Source: Anthoceros angustus (Eukaryota; Streptophyta; Anthocerotopsida; Anthocerotales; Anthocerotaceae). From it: 64,000 nt of DNA. This document shows, one piece after another, positions 60,607 through 64,000 of this stretch. The stretch is from the NCBI GenBank assembly GCA_010909165.1, contig VJWM01000119.1, positions 186,001 through 250,000 of the forward strand. The letters are read 5' to 3'. A model generated the notes under the pieces. It did not search any database. It had not been told where the DNA came from and saw nothing but the letters and a program-made list of their open reading frames with translations. Numbering within the stretch: the stretch's first letter is position 1; each line of letters starts with the position of its first letter. Position numbers and translations under genes: made by a program.

Positions 60607-60985
60607 ACTACTTCTTCTACTCTCAAATCGCGACGCTGTCATCGGTGTATAATCGACTACTTCATCGGTGTATAATCGACTACTTCTTCTATTCTGAAAA
60701 TGCGACGTAAGTGGTCTATATAATTGACTATTTCTCCTTCTATTCTTAAAACGCTATGCAGTCATCATTGGTCTATAATAGACTACTGTTTTTATTCTCA
60801 AAATGGGACGCACTCATGGGTGATCTATGATAGAGTACTTTTTCTATTCTCAAAATGCTATGCAGTCGGCAAGTGGTCTACATAATTGACTACGTCTTCT
60901 TTATTCTCAAAACGCGACGCAGTCATAAGTGGTTTATAATAGACTACTTCTTGTATCTTGAAAAACGCAACGCAGCAGGAAAGAG
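60607..60985 (+). repeat. Minisatellite, about 60-bp degenerate units
   Basis: About six units built from TATTCTCAAAAYGCGACGCAGTC, then AGTGGTCTATAATWGACTACTTCTT. Copies vary by short deletions and substitutions. Confidence 0.85.
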
Positions 60986-63523
60986 AGCTGCCCTAAACCC
61001 CATGAAGTCCTACAGGCCTAAAACCCTAAACCCCAGAAGCCTTGCTTTTTTTTGCACAACGCATGTACAAGTTTGCGCATAGCGTTGTTTAGACACGCAC
61101 TTATGCGCGCCTAGGCCCCCCTGGTATTCAAAAACATACAAAACCACACAAAATGCAGAAACTACGAACATGACGAAATTATGGAACAATCAGGTCACTG
61201 GCGTTTTATCACACCGACTAAATCGCCATGAACCTGAGTAGAAGGCGCCAGCGCGGTTTAAATGACTCGACAGGAAGTGGTGCCGGAGCCGAGAATGCCC
61301 GAAACCCATGGATGAACACTTACAAAAACCAATAAAAACCAAACCAACTTCATTTTCCGGCGAAATAGGGTTGGGATTTTTTCCAAAACCCCTTTTGACA
61401 GGAGAAACCCCTTTCTACACAGACGTTGTTAAAGCAAGTTGTCAACCCTCTTCCATCTTTCATAACAGCAGCAGCAGCACTGAGAGCGAAATGTTGCGGC
61501 AGACAATCCTGCTTCAGGGCGCCTGCCCCCGTGGTGATGTAATCACCTCCATCATACAACTTGTCCGTTCCAGCAACTTTCACATTGGTTTTGTGCCAGA
61601 AGCACGAACTGACACCTCCTTTACATGTTGCAAGCAATACATCCCGGACCATAGACATATCATCTAGCGAATGAAATACCACGTTTTTAAATACCTCAGA
61701 CGTTGTGATGCCCTGGAACATCATTATGATGTTTTTAAACTCATGTCGACTGAACCGCGGATCATACTCTCTGGAGTTAGCATCCAGACCCAACCCTCTA
61801 GGCAAGTCCACAAGCAGCATAGCATACGGTCGGGGTTCCAGTTTTGGGTAGGCACATGAGACAAGATAAAGCTTTCCTTTTGTTCACATAGGAACTTTCT
61901 ACGTTATGTGGGATTGAGTTGAGGGTGAGCTCAAGGAGCTCCATGGACGGTTATGTTCACGTCTCTCGGATTGTGTATGAGGTTATGATCGGAATGTTTC
62001 GATCACCATGTTTTCGATACTTCATGGGGAATTAGACGGGTTGCTTATTAGACACAATTCGAAGATAGTTTTACTGAAATGGATAATTAAGCCTTTCTGA
62101 AAGGCAAGAGGAGGGCCGTGGCACCGAACGTCCGGTACACACGGCAGAATGAATTACTTCCCTTGCTCCTTGCGTTTTCTATTCCATACGATTCCGAGTG
62201 TGTACATGTGGATATGTTGGTTTGAAATTACTAGAATATTTATACTCAAATCCGAGTCGGTTCCTTGGAACACGATTTTTTTTAAATAGCATGGGCAGCG
62301 TGTACAGCTTGCCTCAACCAATCTATAAAATAGCCTTCTGTCATTATTGTTGGTCAAGGGCGGGGTTTGCAACGAGGCATATATTCAGTACTAACGCTAC
62401 AAATGTGCCGATTAAAAAAAATTGCCCACTGTGGCTGGATTTCGATAAAACACCGTGAAAAAGGCGTTTTTTTTCAAACCAGGTTCAATCCCAAGCTTTG
62501 AGCAGGGTCCATTGTTGAAGTGAAGTAACGGATATGCTGACCATTTACGGCATAAGGATAATAATCATAGATCGTGTGATATGATAGGGTACCTATAATT
62601 GAATAGTTGTACCTGTTCATTAGGGTTGTGTCCCTAGATAGTGAACATACATACCTTTTGGTTTTTGCTTAAGTTGTCTTTTTGTTTCATAATAACTTAA
62701 CTTCTTTTTTTGATGGATACAATGTAATTATTTATTAATCTGTTTAATTGATCTACATACTGCTATAATTCGTTAATAATCATCCTAAGGTTGAGAACAC
62801 ACGGTTGCAAAGATAGAGTGGAAGCAAGGGTCTCCCAAACTTGGAGAGGATACGGGAAAATTGTTTGCACATCTGGGGTTTAGTTAGTAAGGATCTAAAG
62901 ACTCGAGACCAGGTGTAGAAGAGATAGGTGGATTGCAATTCATTACGAACGGACCTACTAGAAGGAGGAGGCAAAAATTGGAAGAGAGAGTAGGTTGGGA
63001 GGCTTTCGGGACACAAGCCAAGCTTCTCGAGCCAAGTAGAAGATTGGGCATACCAGCAAGTCTTGCTATCTAAAAAGGCTAACTTCCGCGAGGACTGAAA
63101 ATTAAGGAGGAGGTATTGGGGAGTGGAGGTGGGGTTAGTGGACTAAGCTTCCTTTAAAGAATAGAGGCGCTATAGGAAGCTGGTTAGATGAAATAGACCC
63201 TCATTCTCAAGAGGGAAAGTGACAAACTAAGCAACAAAGATGGCCAAGGGGATGGACTTCTTACAGACGATTTGCGACCAAAGAAAGGATGTATGAACCC
63301 ATTCCACTTTGCTCCTGTCATCCTACGAAACACAGGGCCCTTAAACTCCACACAATACATAACAAAGGAAACAACAACTATATTGAACAACCACTACTAA
63401 GTGGGGATGTCCTTGACATGCATCCCAGAGCAATGCTTCCGAACCCCACATGCTAATAACAAGGTCTCCTAAGAAGTGGAGACAGGCTCCACTTTTTAGA
63501 GACCGAGGTCGTTTAGGCCAAAT
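60986..63523. other. AT-rich region without recognised gene
   Basis: A 156-codon minus-strand frame at 61350-61820 (starting MLLVDLPRGLGLDANSRE) is the best open frame but resembles nothing I recognise. At 63465-63500 (ACAAGGTCTCCTAAGAAGTG...) is an inverted copy of the stem-loop repeat at 60041-60075. Nothing else is seen. Confidence 0.4.
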
Positions 63524-63539
63524 GTGACCTCTAAAATGA

Positions 63540-63783
63540 AAACGAAACCCTCTTTTAAGGGTTTGCCCTCAAACAAGACCCAAAAACACACTCTTCGGTG
63601 GGCCCACCTTTGTGAAAAGCACCTGCCAATTATAGGTCAATTTGGTGTGGGCTCTCATCGTCTCAGGATTAAAATTGATAGATGGTTGCATCCAAGGCCA
63701 CCTAAAGATACTAAAATATGCAGGTTACGCAATAGGGATGTTGAGACCGAGGAACACGTTCTTTTCTTCTGCCACATAATATG
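63540..63783 (+). mobile_element. LINE-like retrotransposon remnant (C-terminal zinc-binding region)
   Basis: The frame reads FGVGSHRLRIKIDRWLHPRP, then DTKICRLRNRDVETEEHVLFFC. The pattern RIExGRWxxxPRxxRxCxxCxxxEVEDExHxLFxC is the segment after the reverse transcriptase in many non-LTR retrotransposons. Two of the metal-binding cysteines appear changed (CRLR instead of CxxC). Only this end is present; a stop follows at about 63782. The reverse transcriptase itself is not found. Confidence 0.6.
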
Positions 63784-64000
63784 ACGAATGCTTTTGCCAA
63801 CTTATTCACAGCACCTCGGTCTTGGCTCCGAAGTTTCTTCTCTTTTCCCGACCCTTTTCTTACAAGTGTATGCTTGAAACAAATGTGCAATTTCAGAATT
63901 GAGTATATATATCAAGCTGAGCCCTGAATCCCTAACAGGACCTTGAAGCCGAGGGTGTTGTGGGAATCCTTTGCGCCTCTCCTCGCCGGCGCCAGTGAGA

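Noticed and set aside
61350-61820. 156-codon minus-strand frame
   Set aside because: It looks fairly gene-like in composition but matches no family I know and has no visible splice partners; kept only as a note.
1-64000. A previously undescribed multigene defence or biosynthetic system
   Set aside because: Neighbouring genes belong to unrelated housekeeping or metabolic families with separate promoters; apart from the P450 pair there is no functional clustering.

Overview
This is nuclear DNA of a land plant. The evidence is GT-AG introns of roughly 60-150 bp, plant-only families (a CRWN/NMCP lamina protein, an E-class PPR protein, a KELP coactivator), plant-type cytochrome P450s and a plant intron-containing tRNA-Tyr. 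Two genes point to a seedless lineage, most likely a bryophyte. One is a nuclear sulfate-binding protein with a plastid-type leader; its import partners CysA and CysT are plastid-encoded in liverworts and hornworts. The other is an EF-hand/UBX-like gene with TFxPKIN-type motifs like those of flagellar proteins, which would fit swimming sperm. A hornwort or liverwort is my best guess; a lycophyte is not excluded.

Layout. 1-4104: 3' part of a CRWN gene (+). 5.1-6.3 kb: direct and tandem repeats. 7.2-10.05 kb: PPR gene (+) with one frameshift. 11.1-12.7 kb: LTR-like tail and minisatellites. 12.9 kb: tRNA-Tyr (-). 13.3-18.1 kb: two tandem P450 genes (-). 19.4-21.1 kb: acidic protein with an LCKKHGIPAN motif (+). 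21.8-22.5 kb: TIP-type aquaporin (-). 23.3-26.6 kb: AT-rich repeat block holding a truncated, intron-bearing eEF1B beta/delta fragment (-). 26.7-28.5 kb: broken LRR gene. 28.9-29.4 kb: long fold-back. 30.1-31.4 kb: organellar GrpE (+). 33.9-34.8 kb: ribosomal protein eL24 (+). 35.6-36.4 kb: KELP (+). 37.2-39.4 kb: sulfate-binding protein (-). 41.4-44.7 kb: decayed Ty1/copia element whose gag segment is repeated five times. 44.7-48.6 kb: repeats. 49.2-50.3 kb: intronless ERdj3B-type DnaJ (-). 52.5-56.4 kb: cilium-like EF-hand gene (+). 57-58.1 kb: heme-binding EB_dh-type membrane-anchored protein (-). 58.2-64 kb: AT-rich, with a minisatellite and a LINE-like remnant.

Genes are independent single-transcript units, not operons. 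Organelle maintenance is a recurring theme (PPR, GrpE, sulfate-binding protein), and GrpE and the ER DnaJ are both Hsp70 partners, but no shared pathway is implied by position. I found no clear new multigene system. The most unusual structures are the amplified gag segment, the long fold-back, the captured eEF1B fragment and the repeat families shared between distant parts of the window. All exon borders were read by eye from GT/AG signals, phase and protein similarity remembered from known families.
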